A model generated the notes under the pieces. It ran no database searches. It was not told the DNA's origin and saw only the letters and a program-made list of their open reading frames with translations. From contig NZ_BMGD01000004.1 in assembly GCF_014639875.1 (NCBI RefSeq), positions 62,001 to 126,000 of the forward strand: a DNA stretch of 64,000 bases, written 5' to 3'. Shown here one piece after another: positions 35,634-44,360 of this stretch (its first letter is position 1; each line of letters starts with the position of its first letter). Position numbers and translations under genes: made by a program. Origin of the DNA: Blastomonas aquatica (lineage in GTDB: Bacteria > Pseudomonadota > Alphaproteobacteria > Sphingomonadales > Sphingomonadaceae).

Positions 35634-36412
35634 ACCAGCTGCCGATCTTCCTCAACCTGCGTGATCGTCCGGTGATCCTGCTGGGCGACGGCGAGGCGGC
35701 GGATGCCAAAAGGCGGCTGATCGAACGCTCCGGCGGCATCTGCGTCGGCGAGGACAATGCTGATGCACGCATTGCCATCGTGGCTCTGGAGGACGAGGCA
35801 GAAGCGATCGAGGCGGTTGCTCGGCTCAAGGCGCGCGGGCTAATCGTCAACGCGGTCGACCGCCCTGCTTTGTGCGACTTCACCACGCCTGCGATCATCG
35901 ACCGCGACCCCGTGCTGATCGCGATCGGCACTGGCGGTGCGTCAGCAGGGCTGGCCAAGGCGCTGCGGCAACGGTTCGAGGGTCTGCTGCCGGCTACTTT
36001 GGGGGATCTGGCGCGCGCGCTGGATTCTGCGCGTGATGCCATCCGCTACCGCTGGCCGGGTAGCGCGGAGCGGCGGCGCGCGATCGATGCGGCTTTGGCT
36101 CCGAACGGCGCGCTCGATCCGCTGAGCGATCTGGACGCAGACCCGGTGGCAGGCTGGATTGCTGGCGGTGGGGCAGGGGTTGCGGCGGGACTCTACGATA
36201 TCGCGATAGGCTCGCCTGATCCCGATGAGCTGACGCTGCGGCAGGTGCGCCTGCTGGGCAGTGCTGATCTGGTGCTCCACCCCCACGATATGCCGCCCGC
36301 GATTCTCTCTCGCGCGCGCGCCGATGCAGCCATGCAGATCGACGATGGCGAGACCACCGCCGAGGGTGTCACTGTCAGGCTGATCTGGGCGCTGACAGCA
36401 GGAAGTTCATGA
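35630..36412 (+). CDS. Siroheme-synthase-like protein with truncated methyltransferase domain
   Basis: A 260-residue protein with GTG start overlapping the lysA stop. Residues about 1-115 form the precorrin-2 dehydrogenase/ferrochelatase (Met8p) Rossmann domain (VILLGDGEAADAKRRLIER), followed by a CysG dimerisation region. Residues about 185-235 (AIGSPDPDELTLRQVRLLGSADLVL) align with the first 50 residues of uroporphyrinogen-III methyltransferase, but the remaining 190 or so residues of that domain are missing. It can make siroheme only if a separate CobA-type enzyme exists. Truncation rather than frameshift is seen: no continuation appears in the next frames before the opposite gene. Confidence 0.85.
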   Translation: MNQLPIFLNLRDRPVILLGDGEAADAKRRLIERSGGICVGEDNADARIAIVALEDEAEAIEAVARLKARGLIVNAVDRPALCDFTTPAIIDRDPVLIAIGTGGASAGLAKALRQRFEGLLPATLGDLARALDSARDAIRYRWPGSAERRRAIDAALAPNGALDPLSDLDADPVAGWIAGGGAGVAAGLYDIAIGSPDPDELTLRQVRLLGSADLVLHPHDMPPAILSRARADAAMQIDDGETTAEGVTVRLIWALTAGSS

Positions 36413-36803
36413 ACACCGTCGCGATCGGCTTGGAGGGATCATCCTGCCACGCCTTGGCCTCGACGTTTGCCACACGGCGTCCGATGCGGGTCACTTCACC
36501 CAGCGCATAGGTTCGCAACTCTCGCCCGCCGCGCATGAAGTTGATGGTGATGTTGACCGGCTTGATCTTGAGATTGCTCTCGTCCTTGCCCAACGTCACG
36601 CGCAACGCTGCGATCGCGGCGATCTCCATCAACCCGCTCATCGCGCCGCCATGCAGAAAGCCTGGGCGTCCCATCACCTGCGGACCATAATCATACGTGA
36701 TCACCGGAAGGCCGCCCTGCATGTGGTCCACGGTCATTCCCATGGTCTTTGCAAATGGCGGCATGAAGCCCAGAACCGTCTCGATTGTGTCGGTGTCGCT
36801 CAT
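36375..36803 (-). CDS. PaaI-family acyl-CoA thioesterase
   Basis: A 142-residue hotdog thioesterase with the PaaI/HGG signature GRPGFLHGGAMSGLMEIAA and IKPVNITINFMRGGR. It probably hydrolyses acyl- or phenylacetyl-CoA thioesters. It overlaps the convergent siroheme gene by 38 bases at the 3' ends and is preceded by a second thioesterase only three bases upstream, forming a pair. Confidence 0.9.
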   Translation of the reverse strand: MSDTDTIETVLGFMPPFAKTMGMTVDHMQGGLPVITYDYGPQVMGRPGFLHGGAMSGLMEIAAIAALRVTLGKDESNLKIKPVNITINFMRGGRELRTYALGEVTRIGRRVANVEAKAWQDDPSKPIATVFMNFLLSAPRSA

Positions 36804-36806
36804 CGT

Positions 36807-37271
36807 TCAGCCCAGAAAGTTTTCAATGCGGATGAAAGTTCCGGCGACATGCGCCACCGGATCATCGGGATCGCCATCATGCGCGATACCGCGCACGAAG
36901 GCCATCGAGCGGGTGGTCTTGTAGCATTCGCCGCGACCAACCACGGTCTTTCCCGGGGTCGCCGGGCGCATGTAATCTACCCGAAGATCGAGCGTCACTT
37001 GCGGACGAAACTTGCCGATGGCGGTCCAAACCGAAAGGCTGGTGGCGTTGTCCATCAGGCTGATGATCGGCCCCGACGCGATCACCCCGGTGTCGACGTC
37101 ACCGATCAACTCGGGCGTGTAGGGAAGCTCGAGCTCGACCCAGCTGTCACCGTGCGCGCGGTACAGGATACCCAGATGTCCGCTATGGCCGTGTGTCGAC
37201 ATCATCTGCTGAAACATGCCGGGGTTAAAACCGCCTTGCGGCGAGGAAGTGTCGGGACGTTCGTCGTTCAT
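36807..37271 (-). CDS. PaaI-family thioesterase (paired)
   Basis: A 154-residue hotdog-fold protein: TGVIASGPIISLMDNATSLSV and TLDLRVDYMRPATPGKTVVG carry the family's catalytic and CoA-binding positions. MNDERPDTSS was chosen as start; the frame extends 34 codons upstream without similarity. It is tandem with the 36375-36803 gene, which differs in sequence, so the pair may form a heteromer or have separate specificities. Confidence 0.86.
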   Translation of the reverse strand: MNDERPDTSSPQGGFNPGMFQQMMSTHGHSGHLGILYRAHGDSWVELELPYTPELIGDVDTGVIASGPIISLMDNATSLSVWTAIGKFRPQVTLDLRVDYMRPATPGKTVVGRGECYKTTRSMAFVRGIAHDGDPDDPVAHVAGTFIRIENFLG

Positions 37272-37466
37272 GAAAACTCGCTCGATTCGCAGCGGCCTGA
37301 ATTGAGAATTGATTTTCGGCAATGCGTTGCCAAGCTCTGCACCTTCACACCTGTTCGTCAACCCAAACGACATCAGCGGCGCTGCAGGACGGTGAATGGC
37401 GATTGCTGGTGTGGGGTTGCAGGCTATAGTCAGCGTCGGAATTATCCTGGAGGGCGTAGCATTATC

Positions 37467-37931
37467 ATGTTCATTGACGAGCTGGAAATCGGACAGATCG
37501 GGCGGTTGATCCAGTTTGCCATGGCGCCTTCATTCCTGCTGGTCGCAACCGGCAGCATTCTCCAGCTGTTTGCCGGGAGACTGGCGCGGGTGATCGATCG
37601 CGAGCGGGTTCAGTTGGCCGAGTTCAGCCGAACCGAGGGCGAAGACCATGTCCGTGTCGTCCGCGAGCTGAGAATACTCGATCGGCGCGCTTCGATCGTC
37701 AACAAGGCGATCCTGATGGCGACTTTGAGCGCCTCGACCGTCAGCTTGCTGATCGCCGCGATGTTCGTTCTTTCGCTGACCGGCTACAAATTCGGACAGG
37801 TGGTGGCCGGCGGTTTCATCCTGGCGATGGTGTTTCTGATTGCGGGGCTGGGCCTCTTCATTGCCGAGATCCGGCTTGCCACCCGCAACATCCGCATCGA
37901 AGAACGATTGCTGGTGCTGACCGACGATTGA
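37467..37931 (+). CDS. DUF2721 membrane protein
   Basis: A 154-residue membrane protein. LIQFAMAPSFLLVATGSILQL is the conserved first helix, with an Arg-rich cytoplasmic loop (VRVVRELRILDRRA) and two closely spaced C-terminal helices. This is the DUF2721 arrangement; its function is unknown. GGAGG stands 13 bases before the ATG, somewhat far. It is convergent with the cytochrome c gene, with a terminator between. Confidence 0.85.
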   Translation: MFIDELEIGQIGRLIQFAMAPSFLLVATGSILQLFAGRLARVIDRERVQLAEFSRTEGEDHVRVVRELRILDRRASIVNKAILMATLSASTVSLLIAAMFVLSLTGYKFGQVVAGGFILAMVFLIAGLGLFIAEIRLATRNIRIEERLLVLTDD

Positions 37932-37945
37932 GCGTGATGACCCCC

Positions 37946-37976
37946 AAAAAAAAGGCCCCGCGTCTGCACGCGAAGC
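37946..37976 (-). terminator. Intrinsic terminator of the cytochrome c gene
   Basis: On the minus strand GGCttCGCGT pairs with ACGCGgggCC around a short loop, followed by eight T. It lies about 33 bases after the cytochrome stop. Confidence 0.82.
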
Positions 37977-38008
37977 CCTTTTGCACCCTATTCACAGGCG
38001 TAAATAGC

Positions 38009-38644
38009 TTAGCCGACGACGGGCGCAGCGACCGCTTCGGCCTCGCCTTCGGCGGCAGGGGCAGTTTCACCTTCAGCCGCAGGGCCTGCTTCGCCTTCAG
38101 CTGCGGGAGCGGGAGCGGCGGGCAGCGCAAGCGGGCTACTGGTCTGGGTGTTCATCCACGCCATCAGGTTGGCTCGGTCTTCTGGCTTTCCAAGCCCTGC
38201 AAAGCTCATCTTGGTGCCTTCGGCATAGGCCCTTGGCGATGTGAGCCAGGCGTTCATTTCATCGAACGTCCAGGGACCCGACTTGCTCTTCAGCGCATCA
38301 GAATAAGCAAAGCCGGCGACCGCAGCATGGGGTGCGCCCATGATCCCGTAAAGATTGGGCCCGATGCCGTTCGCGCCACCGCTATTGATCGAATGGCACG
38401 ACGAGCACTTGGCGAAAACCTTTTCACCCTGGGCGACATCGGCGCTGGCGAGCAGCGTGGCGATGGGAACTTCGGCTTCCGCTTCGCCTTCGGACGACAC
38501 GACGCCTTCGATCACGAAGCCGAGCTGTTCGGGCCGCTCAGGCTTATCGGCGTGGAACACCTTGCCGCTGATAATCGACAGCCCCAGCGCAGCAATAGCG
38601 CCTGCAAGAGCCCAGCCTGCAATCGTGTTCTTGTTGTCCTGCAT
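38009..38644 (-). CDS. Membrane-anchored cytochrome c
   Basis: A 211-residue c-type cytochrome, class I. An uncleaved anchor (GWALAGAIAALGLSIIS) is followed by an acidic linker. The heme site is KCSSCHSI, and the axial Met lies in YAEGTKMSFAGL. The C-terminal 45 residues are a low-complexity tail with repeated AEGE units. It resembles CycM/c552-type proteins that carry electrons from the bc1 complex to cytochrome oxidase. Length beyond about 165 residues is due to the tail. Confidence 0.92.
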   Translation of the reverse strand: MQDNKNTIAGWALAGAIAALGLSIISGKVFHADKPERPEQLGFVIEGVVSSEGEAEAEVPIATLLASADVAQGEKVFAKCSSCHSINSGGANGIGPNLYGIMGAPHAAVAGFAYSDALKSKSGPWTFDEMNAWLTSPRAYAEGTKMSFAGLGKPEDRANLMAWMNTQTSSPLALPAAPAPAAEGEAGPAAEGETAPAAEGEAEAVAAPVVG

Positions 38645-38882
38645 TGCCCAATTGCCTCGTCTTTTGCTGCAGGCGCCATTAACGGAAGCGCCCAGAAACG
38701 TCGTGGTCCGATCCGACTGGAATCAACGATCCGGTCGGGTCGGTTTTTGCTAGAGTCCGGATGCCGCGTTGCAACAAGGCCGGTTCGCCGCTTCCTCTAA
38801 TGATGCGGGGGGCGCACTGCAAGCCCCGAGACGCCCGTTTTCGCCTTGTCGTGGTGCCATTGGCTGCCTATTCGGCGTGCCC

Positions 38883-39773
38883 ATGCAAAGCTACCCCCAG
38901 ATCGCCCGCCTGATGGTCGAAGACATGGCGCGAATCGCCTCTGACGCTCCCGAGCGGACAATTGCGTTTCAGGGCGCTCCTGGTGCGTATTCGCATATCG
39001 CCGCTCGCCAGTTCGCACCCGACTGGCATCCGCTGCCGTGCTATTCGTTTGAGGACGCGATGGATGCCGTAAAAGACGGGCGGGCGCAGCGTGCGATCAT
39101 CCCCATCGAGAATTCGCAGCATGGCCGGGTCGCGGACATTCATTTCCTGCTGCCGGAAAGCGGGCTGACGATTGTCGCCGAGTATTTCCTGCCCGTGCGC
39201 CATTGCCTGCTGGCCAAGGGAGAGGGGCCGTTCCGCGCGGCGGTTAGCCATCCGCAGGCACTGGGGCAGACCCGGCATTATCTGCGCGCCAACAACATCC
39301 AGCCTACGACCTACGCCGACACGGCTGGCGCAGCGGCTTTCGTTGCCGAATCGGATGACCTGGGTCTGTGTGCGGTCGCCTCGCGACTTGCGGGCGAGGT
39401 GTTCGGACTGAATGTCGTTGCCGAGGGCATCGAAGACGCGGACCACAACATGACCCGCTTCGTGGTGCTGGCAGCCCATCGCGACGATCCGCTGCCCGGC
39501 GCGGGCGCGGTCATGACCACGCTGATATTCGAGGTGAAGAACATTCCTGCCGCGCTGTTCATGGCGCTGTCCGGTTTTGCCACCAACGGTATCAACATGA
39601 CCAAGCTGGAAAGCTACATCCGTGGCGGAAGCTTTGCCGCAGCCGAGTTTTACGCCGATATCGAAGGCATGCCCGGCGATCCACCGGTCGACCGGGCGCT
39701 CGAGGTGCTGGGACACAACAGCAAATGGGTGCGGGTGCTAGGGAGCTACCCTCAGGCGCTGCCGAGGGTCTGA
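38883..39773 (+). CDS. pheA: Prephenate dehydratase (monofunctional)
   Basis: PheA converts prephenate to phenylpyruvate in phenylalanine synthesis. The protein (296 residues) has a PDT domain (TIAFQGAPGAYSHIAA, IPIENSQHGRVADIH, and the catalytic NMTRFVVLA) and a C-terminal ACT regulatory domain with ESYIRGG in place of the ESRP effector motif. No chorismate mutase domain is present, as usual in alphaproteobacteria. The start is MQSYPQIA. The 238-base upstream gap shows no obvious Phe attenuator. Confidence 0.95.
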   Translation: MQSYPQIARLMVEDMARIASDAPERTIAFQGAPGAYSHIAARQFAPDWHPLPCYSFEDAMDAVKDGRAQRAIIPIENSQHGRVADIHFLLPESGLTIVAEYFLPVRHCLLAKGEGPFRAAVSHPQALGQTRHYLRANNIQPTTYADTAGAAAFVAESDDLGLCAVASRLAGEVFGLNVVAEGIEDADHNMTRFVVLAAHRDDPLPGAGAVMTTLIFEVKNIPAALFMALSGFATNGINMTKLESYIRGGSFAAAEFYADIEGMPGDPPVDRALEVLGHNSKWVRVLGSYPQALPRV

Positions 39774-39792
39774 AAAAGCTCGCACGTCGGGA

Positions 39793-41139
39793 TCAGTTCT
39801 CGGACCTTCCAGCAGTCCGGTTGAGGTGGCGCATTACCGGGGTAACCGAGAGACCATGGAGCGCAATTGATCCCAAAATGATCAAGCCGACAGTCGCCCA
39901 AAGAGTGTGCTGATCGACAAAGTCGCCATGGTTCAGCGCAAAGGCAAGATAGTACACTGAGCCCAAGCCCCGGATACCGAAAAAGGCAATCACAAACCTT
40001 TCCAGCGCAGGCCGCGGCAGATCGATCAGGGCCAGCCAACCGATCGCCGGGCGAATGACCAGCAGAACGAGCACGGCGACGAACACGCTGTCCCAGCCGA
40101 TATCCTTCAGCAATTCGCCCCCGGTCAGGATGCCGCCGAACAGGACCAGCAACACCATCATCACCAGCCGCTCGGTTTCATCGGCAAAGTCGTGCAGCTC
40201 TGAATTGAACGCATCGCCGGCAGCGGACCTGTTCAACATGACGCCTGCAATGAAGACCGCAAGAAAACCATAGCCGTGGCAGAACTCGGTCGTCGCATAG
40301 ATGACCAGCGTTGCACCAAGCGCGATAAAGCCATCGCCGGTTCGAGATAGCCGAGTGTTCTGCGGCATTCGGTAGATGATCTGGCCCAGCAACCAGCCAC
40401 AGGCAGCACCCAGTACTGCGCCAACGCTCAGCCGCCAGACGACATCCTGCCAAAGCCATGTACCAACCGTCGAAAGGCCTAGGCCACTGACGCTGATGAT
40501 GAGCGCGAGGTATACGAACGGAAAGGCAAACGCGTCGTTTAGCCCCGCCTCCGATGTCAGCGCGAACCGTGCCTCGTCGCCATCATCACCGTTGGGCCGC
40601 TCGATTTGGACGTCGGATGCCAGCACCGGGTCTGTCGGCGCAAGGCACGCACCCAGCAGCAGGGCCGATGCAAGCGGAAGGCCAAGAAACCACCAGCCCG
40701 AAAGGGCAATCGCAGCAATCGTCAGCGGCATCACGATCGCCAGCAATCGGATCGTGATACCCCAGTTGGTCACCGTGAAAGGTCGCCCGATCTTCAGACC
40801 AGCGCCCATCAAAGAGATAATGACGATGAATTCCGTCGCTTTTTCGATCAGTACCGGCGAATTAACGGGATGCGGCGAGAATGCCCCAAGCGGGGTAAAT
40901 TCGAAAATCGCCATTCCGAACCCGACAAAGATGATTGGCAGCGACAACGGTAACTTCTTGAGCATCAGCGGCAGCCACGCGACCAGGAGCACGACAACGC
41001 CGATGGAGAGCAACCAAAGAACGTAGTTCTCAAGCAGAAACCTGCCGATATCGCTGGCAAACAGCGGATCAGCAAAGGCCGTCACATCCAGCGCAGGCCT
41101 TTGCGGGATCACCGCAGACCAGCGCAGTTCCTCGATCAA
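39793..41139 (-). CDS. Cation:proton antiporter, CPA1/NhaP type
   Basis: A 448-residue inner-membrane antiporter of about 12 helices. ACLAPTDPVLASDVQ carries the CPA1 Asp-containing TDP motif; LTSEAGLNDAFAFPFVYL is the ND motif, and AFFGIRGLGSVYYLAFA near the C-terminus is the conserved Arg/Gly-rich segment. It probably exchanges Na+ or K+ for H+. Its ATG overlaps the polA stop by four bases, so the two are transcribed together. Confidence 0.92.
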   Translation of the reverse strand: MIEELRWSAVIPQRPALDVTAFADPLFASDIGRFLLENYVLWLLSIGVVVLLVAWLPLMLKKLPLSLPIIFVGFGMAIFEFTPLGAFSPHPVNSPVLIEKATEFIVIISLMGAGLKIGRPFTVTNWGITIRLLAIVMPLTIAAIALSGWWFLGLPLASALLLGACLAPTDPVLASDVQIERPNGDDGDEARFALTSEAGLNDAFAFPFVYLALIISVSGLGLSTVGTWLWQDVVWRLSVGAVLGAACGWLLGQIIYRMPQNTRLSRTGDGFIALGATLVIYATTEFCHGYGFLAVFIAGVMLNRSAAGDAFNSELHDFADETERLVMMVLLVLFGGILTGGELLKDIGWDSVFVAVLVLLVIRPAIGWLALIDLPRPALERFVIAFFGIRGLGSVYYLAFALNHGDFVDQHTLWATVGLIILGSIALHGLSVTPVMRHLNRTAGRSEN

Positions 41140-43940
41140 TGTGCTGCGCCCCAGCTAGGCCCTGTGCCGATCTCGACACCCAGAGGTACGCTCAGCGCTA
41201 CCGCAGGCTCAGCCGCATTTTCCATCACCGCACGAATGACCTTGGACGCCGCATCCACATCGCCTTCGGGGAGCTCGAACACCAGTTCATCGTGGACCTG
41301 GAGCAGCATTCGGACCTTATCGAGCCCCGCCGCCTCGAGCGCCGGGACCATCCGCACCATTGCGCGCTTGATGATATCGGCGCTGGTGCCCTGGATCGGC
41401 GCGTTGATCGCGGCGCGTTCGCTGCCCTGGCGCTCGGCCTGGTTCTTCGAGTTGATCCGCGGGAAATGCGTCTTGCGGCCGAACAGGGTCTCGGTGAACC
41501 CGGTCTCGCGCGCCTTTTCCATCGTCTCGGCGATATAGCGGTTGATGCCGGGGAAACGCTGGAAATAGGTGTCGATCATCGCCTGCGCCTCATCCGCGCT
41601 AACCTCGAGCCGCCCGGCCAGACCCCAACGCGAGATGCCGTAGAGGATCGCGAAGTTGATCGTCTTGGCGCGGCCACGTGTGTCGCGATTGACCTCGCCG
41701 AAAAGCTCGAGCGCGGTGCGGTTGTGGATGTCCTCACCCTTGGCAAACGCATCGCGCAGCGTTTCGACATCGGCCATATGCGCCGCCAGCCGCAGCTCGA
41801 TCTGGCTGTAGTCGGCAGCCAGGATCACGTTGCCGGGTTCGGCCACGAACGCATGGCGGATCTGCCGACCGATCTCGGTGCGGATGGGGATGTTCTGCAG
41901 ATTGGGCTCGGTCGACGACAGCCGCCCAGTCTGTGCGCCGACCAGGCTATAGCTGGTGTGGACGCGGCCCGTTTGAGGATTGATCTGCTCCTGCAGCGCA
42001 TCGGTATAGGTGGACTTCAATTTGGCGAGCTGTCGCCAGTCGAGCACCTTGCGTGAGATCTCGGACCCTTCGCCCGCGAGCTTTTCGAGCACGGTGACAT
42101 CGGTGGAATAAGCGCCGGTCTTGCCCTTCTTGCCGCCCTTGAGACCAAGCTTGTCGAACAGGATTTCGCCCAGCTGCTTGGGGCTGCCTATCGAGAAAGG
42201 CTGGTCGGCAAGCGCGTGGATTTCCAGCTCCAGCGCGGCCATCCGCGTCGCGAAATCCTGGCTCAGCGCAGCGAGTTGGTCACGATCGACTTTGATGCCG
42301 TTGCGTTCCATCGCGGCGACCACCGGGACAAGCGGGCGATCGACCATCTGGTAGACGCGGGTTACGCCTTCGACCGCGAGGCGCGGTCGCAGCACGTGCC
42401 ATAGCCTCATCGTGACATCGGCATCCTCGGCGGCGTAGCGAGTGGCGTCGCTCAGCGGTACCTCGTTGAAGCCGATCTGCTTCTTTCCGGTTCCGGTCAG
42501 CGATTTGAAGCTGATGCAGGCGTGCTCCAGATGCCGCTGCGCCAGCGCATCCATGCCATGCCCGCCGCTGCCGAACTCATGGCCCGCATCGAGGTTGAAG
42601 CTCATCACCATGGTATCGTCGATCGGCGAAACCGCAACGCCGTGGCGCGCCAGCACGTTGAGATCGTATTTCAGGTTCTGGCCGATCTTGAGCACGCTGT
42701 CGTCTTCAAGCAGCGGCTTCAGCCTGGCAATCGCGATGTCCATCGCGATCTGCCTGGGCTTCTCGGCAAACATGTCGCTGCCGCCGTGACCCAGCGGGAT
42801 GTAACAAGCCTCTCCTGGGACCAAGGCTAGGCTGACACCTACCAACCGAGCCTGCATCGAATCGAGCGAATCCGTTTCGGTATCGACCGCGATTGTCCCG
42901 GCAGCGAAGGCGCGGGCAATCCAGTCGTCGAGCGTTTCGACATCCTGCACGCAGACGAAAGCGTCGAGGTTGATCGGAGGCATTGCGGGCATCGACGGCG
43001 CGATCGCGTTGTCGCTGCGCGGTGCGCTGGTGTCCGAACCACCGGACGAGGTCGAAGCGTCCGCGGGTCCACTGGCGCCCAGCTTGCGCAACAGGCTGGT
43101 GAAACCATGGAGCTTGAGGAACTCGGCCAGTGGTTCGGGCGGAATGTCCTTGAGCAAGAAATCCTCGAGCTCATTGGGCAGCGGGCAATCATGCTTGAGC
43201 GTCACCAGCACCTTGCTCAGCCGCGCCATCTCGGCCTGCTCGATCAGGCTGTCGCGCAGTTTTGAGGGCTTCATCGCAGACGCGGCTGCCAGCACGCTCT
43301 CCAGATCGCCATGCTCGACAATCAGCTTTGATGCCGTCTTGGGACCGATGCCCCGGATACCGGGAACATTGTCCACCGCATCTCCCATCAGCGCGAGCAC
43401 GTCGCCAAGCTGTTCGGGCGTCACGCCGAACTTTTCCATCACCGCCTCGGGGCCCATACGCACGTTCTTCATCGTGTCGAGCATGTCGAGCCCTGGCTGT
43501 ATCAACTGCATCAGGTCCTTGTCGGACGAGACGATGGTCACCTTCCACCCCTTGGCCAGCGCATCGAGCGCATAGCTGGCGATGATGTCGTCCGCCTCGA
43601 CATTGTCTTCCTCGATGCACGGCATGGAGAACGCGCGGGTTGCATCGCGGATCAGCGGAAACTGTGGGACAAGGTCTTCAGGCGGGGGAGGGCGATGCGC
43701 CTTGTACTGATCGTACAATTCGTTCCGGAAGCTCTGCGAACTCTTGTCGAGGATCACCGCCATGTGCGTCGGGCCATCGGCCTTGTGAAGGTCATCGGCC
43801 AGCTTCCACAACATGGTGGTATAGCCGTAGACCGCACCCACCGGCGTACCTTCCGGATTGGTCAGCGGCGGCAGCCGGTGGTACGCGCGAAAGATGTAGG
43901 AGGAGCCGTCGACGAGATAGAGATGGTTCTGTTGTTCCAT
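41136..43940 (-). CDS. polA: DNA polymerase I
   Basis: A 934-residue PolA with three domains: 5'-3' exonuclease (residues about 1-290; HLYLVDGSSYIFRAYH, GDAVDNVPGIRGIGPKTA), 3'-5' exonuclease (about 315-510; VDTETDSLDSM, with intact proofreading acidic residues), and polymerase (about 530-934; ADYSQIELRLAAH, RGRAKTINFAILYG, QVHDELVFELP). It fills gaps and removes RNA primers. Its stop overlaps the antiporter start. Confidence 0.97.
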   Translation of the reverse strand: MEQQNHLYLVDGSSYIFRAYHRLPPLTNPEGTPVGAVYGYTTMLWKLADDLHKADGPTHMAVILDKSSQSFRNELYDQYKAHRPPPPEDLVPQFPLIRDATRAFSMPCIEEDNVEADDIIASYALDALAKGWKVTIVSSDKDLMQLIQPGLDMLDTMKNVRMGPEAVMEKFGVTPEQLGDVLALMGDAVDNVPGIRGIGPKTASKLIVEHGDLESVLAAASAMKPSKLRDSLIEQAEMARLSKVLVTLKHDCPLPNELEDFLLKDIPPEPLAEFLKLHGFTSLLRKLGASGPADASTSSGGSDTSAPRSDNAIAPSMPAMPPINLDAFVCVQDVETLDDWIARAFAAGTIAVDTETDSLDSMQARLVGVSLALVPGEACYIPLGHGGSDMFAEKPRQIAMDIAIARLKPLLEDDSVLKIGQNLKYDLNVLARHGVAVSPIDDTMVMSFNLDAGHEFGSGGHGMDALAQRHLEHACISFKSLTGTGKKQIGFNEVPLSDATRYAAEDADVTMRLWHVLRPRLAVEGVTRVYQMVDRPLVPVVAAMERNGIKVDRDQLAALSQDFATRMAALELEIHALADQPFSIGSPKQLGEILFDKLGLKGGKKGKTGAYSTDVTVLEKLAGEGSEISRKVLDWRQLAKLKSTYTDALQEQINPQTGRVHTSYSLVGAQTGRLSSTEPNLQNIPIRTEIGRQIRHAFVAEPGNVILAADYSQIELRLAAHMADVETLRDAFAKGEDIHNRTALELFGEVNRDTRGRAKTINFAILYGISRWGLAGRLEVSADEAQAMIDTYFQRFPGINRYIAETMEKARETGFTETLFGRKTHFPRINSKNQAERQGSERAAINAPIQGTSADIIKRAMVRMVPALEAAGLDKVRMLLQVHDELVFELPEGDVDAASKVIRAVMENAAEPAVALSVPLGVEIGTGPSWGAAH

Positions 43941-44066
43941 GGATCAGCCGATAGCAGCGCGTCTCGGCATGGTCATGCAGTTTTCGGAAAATCAGACTGC
44001 CGCATCGGCATAGCATTGATGCGGGGGAGGCGTATATTCGGGTATCTCACTAACGGAGCCATATTC

Positions 44067-44351
44067 ATGCGAAATTTTGCAATCGTCGGTATCGCTGCCC
44101 TCGCTTTGGGGGTCTCGGCCTGCTCGGCTGACACCGAAAACAAGGCGGGTGCCGCTGCAGAGGCAGCAGGCGATGATATCGAAGCCAATGTCGATGCGGC
44201 AGGCGAAGCGATCGAGAACACGATGGACGATGTCGAAGCCAGCGTTGATAAGGCCGCAAGGGACCTGGACGTCAAAGCCGACAGGGCTGGCGACAGCATC
44301 GAAAATGAGTTTGAAGAAACCGACGGTGGCGTCGCGAAGAACACCAACTGA
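44067..44351 (+). CDS. Small acidic coiled-coil lipoprotein
   Basis: A 94-residue lipoprotein: signal MRNFAIVGIAALALG with lipobox VSAC. A highly acidic, Ala-rich region of repeating eleven-residue-like units follows (GDDIEANVDAAG, DVEASVDKAARD, GDSIENEF), expected to be an amphipathic helix. GGAG precedes the ATG by about nine bases. It is divergent from polA. No family recognised; stress or envelope-associated proteins have similar patterns. Confidence 0.72.
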   Translation: MRNFAIVGIAALALGVSACSADTENKAGAAAEAAGDDIEANVDAAGEAIENTMDDVEASVDKAARDLDVKADRAGDSIENEFEETDGGVAKNTN

Positions 44352-44360
44352 CCATGCGGC

